This document shows positions 13,196-14,419 of a DNA stretch of 14,419 nt, piece by piece. Below the pieces are notes generated by a model. It searched no databases, had not been told where the DNA came from, and saw nothing but the letters and a program-made list of their open reading frames with translations. The DNA is taken from contig RXIE01000073.1 in assembly GCA_004212135.1 (NCBI GenBank), positions 1 through 14,419 on the forward strand, in the 5' to 3' direction. Every line of letters begins with the position of its first letter. The stretch's first letter is position 1. Made by a program: the position numbers and the translations under genes. This DNA is from Candidatus Methanophagales archaeon ANME-1-THS (GTDB lineage: Archaea; Halobacteriota; Syntropharchaeia; Alkanophagales; Methanospirareceae).

Positions 13196-14419
13196 GTGGA
13201 CCAAAGAATGGTAGTACTATCTGCCTTGTACTTCCTGAATGAAAATAAATCGCCTATCTCACCTGAAAGTATTCGTCACCTAAGAGTTATGCTGAGCCTG
13301 TTCAATGAGGAGATTTTATCCGAGGATGAATATTACCAAATCCTTGATACATTAGCAGATGGGGGATATATAACACGAAAAGATGGTAAGATAGAAATAA
13401 CTCGTACTGGCATTGCATTGGTTCATTCTTTGGGAAAAAGAATTATTGGTCAAACACCTTTTGATAGATTGTCTAAGCTGATAAATGGCTACAATAGTGA
13501 GAAAACTACCGAATACATGGAAAAAATCGGGAAAAAATTGAAATCTCTTCACGAGGTAAAAAGAAATAAAACCAAAGAGATAGACAAATCTTTAATTCGA
13601 GCGGTTGGTATAATCACAAAAATTGAACATAAATATACTGAGTTGTTTGCTCAAGAGTTTAAACTTAGTCGAGAAGCAATGAGAGATGAAGAGGCTCTTG
13701 ATCGTGAAATTGGCTATTTTAGAAACAAATTTTTAAAGTCTAATGGGCATCCAGTTATTACTCATAGAGAAAATGATTTGTTATGGGTAACCGGTTTTAC
13801 TGAGATAGATTCAATTACGCTCTTCAATAAAGAACACGACTTTCTTAAAAGAGAAACAATAAACCGAGAGGATGCATCTGGCTGGAATTTGTTATTAGCT
13901 TCAACTATTCTGGAAAAATGGTTACGAAAATTAGGATATATACGCTCACGCTGGCCTGGTCGCACTTTCATAAGATATCAAAATTTTGAAAGTGTAAGTA
14001 CCAATGCCGGGATATTGAGAGAGTATGATGCTATGCATCTCGATTTTATAGAATTAAAAGACAACCATGTTTTTGTTTGGATAGAAACTTACACATCGCC
14101 CATGAAATCAGTATTAGATTTTCTAAATGAAAAGATTAAGGATAATGCCGATAAACAAGGAATATTGAGCACTTTAAACGGTCTCAAACTGAGAATTGCT
14201 CCTTCTGGTGTTGAAATTGAATTAAAAGATGTTCTTTTAAATAAAGATTTAACAAAAGAAATAATTCCAACAACAGATCTAATCTTTAAAGAATATTGGA
14301 AAACAGAGTATAGAATTGAACTATCTCAAGAAATTCAACCAATTCTCATTATTAAAGGTTGGGATGGAGATTTATATTATCCCGCTGAGATGGTCTTTAT
14401 CGATAGATATTCTCTTGAA
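13196..14419 (+). CDS. Argonaute (PIWI)-like protein with N-terminal winged helix, 3' end outside window
   Basis: The frame from the GTG at 13196 is open for 408 codons to the window edge. Residues 5-82 look like a winged helix-turn-helix: helices MVVLSALYFL and DEYYQILDTLADGGYI, then the wing TRKDGKIEITRTG. A charged helical stretch follows (about 90-180). Residues 228-310 (GWNLLLASTILEKWLRKLG, then VFVWIETYTSPMKSVLDFLN) resemble the N/L1 part of long prokaryotic Argonautes. Residues 335-402 resemble a PAZ region, with DLIFKEYWKTEYRIEL, QPILII and YYPAEMVFI recalling the Y-Y/W...Y-x-I, QPLL and Y-P-E-L/M marks at its end. MID and PIWI catalytic domains would lie beyond 14419, so whether it cuts targets cannot be seen. 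Argonautes use short guides to recognise invading DNA or RNA. It is AT-rich like its two upstream neighbours and coupled to the Cas4-like nuclease. Confidence 0.68.
   Translation, partial: MDQRMVVLSALYFLNENKSPISPESIRHLRVMLSLFNEEILSEDEYYQILDTLADGGYITRKDGKIEITRTGIALVHSLGKRIIGQTPFDRLSKLINGYNSEKTTEYMEKIGKKLKSLHEVKRNKTKEIDKSLIRAVGIITKIEHKYTELFAQEFKLSREAMRDEEALDREIGYFRNKFLKSNGHPVITHRENDLLWVTGFTEIDSITLFNKEHDFLKRETINREDASGWNLLLASTILEKWLRKLGYIRSRWPGRTFIRYQNFESVSTNAGILREYDAMHLDFIELKDNHVFVWIETYTSPMKSVLDFLNEKIKDNADKQGILSTLNGLKLRIAPSGVEIELKDVLLNKDLTKEIIPTTDLIFKEYWKTEYRIELSQEIQPILIIKGWDGDLYYPAEMVFIDRYSLE

Overview
The window is archaeal. The minus strand carries a cluster of translation and ribosome-biogenesis genes typical of archaea: aIF1A, Rio1 kinase and a two-KH Dim2/Pno1 protein. 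The plus strand carries the archaeal ArvA/ArvB/ArvC (OapA/B/C) set, and an archaeal type IV pilin N-terminus sits at the left edge. Shine-Dalgarno sequences of the GGAGGTGA/AGGTGAT type and TATA-like boxes close to start codons fit a methanogen-related or ANME-like euryarchaeon (Halobacteriota). The exact lineage cannot be fixed from the sequence alone.

Layout. Positions 1-100 (minus) hold the first 33 codons of a secreted type IV pilin-like protein. Positions 299-655 (plus) hold a small DUF5658-like membrane protein. Positions 649-4545 (minus) form one tightly packed, partly overlapping gene string, read aIF1A, Rio1, Dim2/KH, Pcm, MNT-HEPN fusion, archaetidylserine/phosphatidylserine decarboxylase. 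A divergent promoter region (4546-4756) separates it from the plus-strand arvABC operon (4757-6217), followed by a GNAT acetyltransferase and a MutS-like (MutS5/MutS2-type) ATPase up to 8819. This first 8.8 kb looks like core chromosome.

From about 8820 the DNA becomes visibly more AT-rich, with many AGA/AGG/ATA/AAA codons, and the content changes to defence. It holds a 1096-residue single-chain restriction-modification enzyme (PD-(D/E)XK nuclease plus N6-adenine methyltransferase plus specificity domain). After its own TATA-like promoter comes a Cas4/RecB-like PD-(D/E)XK nuclease with four putative Fe-S cysteines. Five bases further on, a long open frame runs off the right edge. This last frame (13196-14419, at least 408 codons) reads like the N, L1 and PAZ parts of a prokaryotic Argonaute, with an extra winged-helix-like N-terminal domain. 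Its ribosome binding site overlaps the stop codon of the nuclease, so the two are very probably made together. This Cas4-like nuclease / wHTH-Argonaute pair is the best candidate for an under-described defence system here.

The other striking signal is a perfect 24-bp inverted repeat (10874-10897 and 11197-11220) inside the restriction-modification gene, 299 bp apart. It is far too long to be chance. Its left arm replaces what is normally a conserved stretch of the methyltransferase. It could be an invertible switch, a templated mutation that damaged the enzyme, or an assembly artefact.
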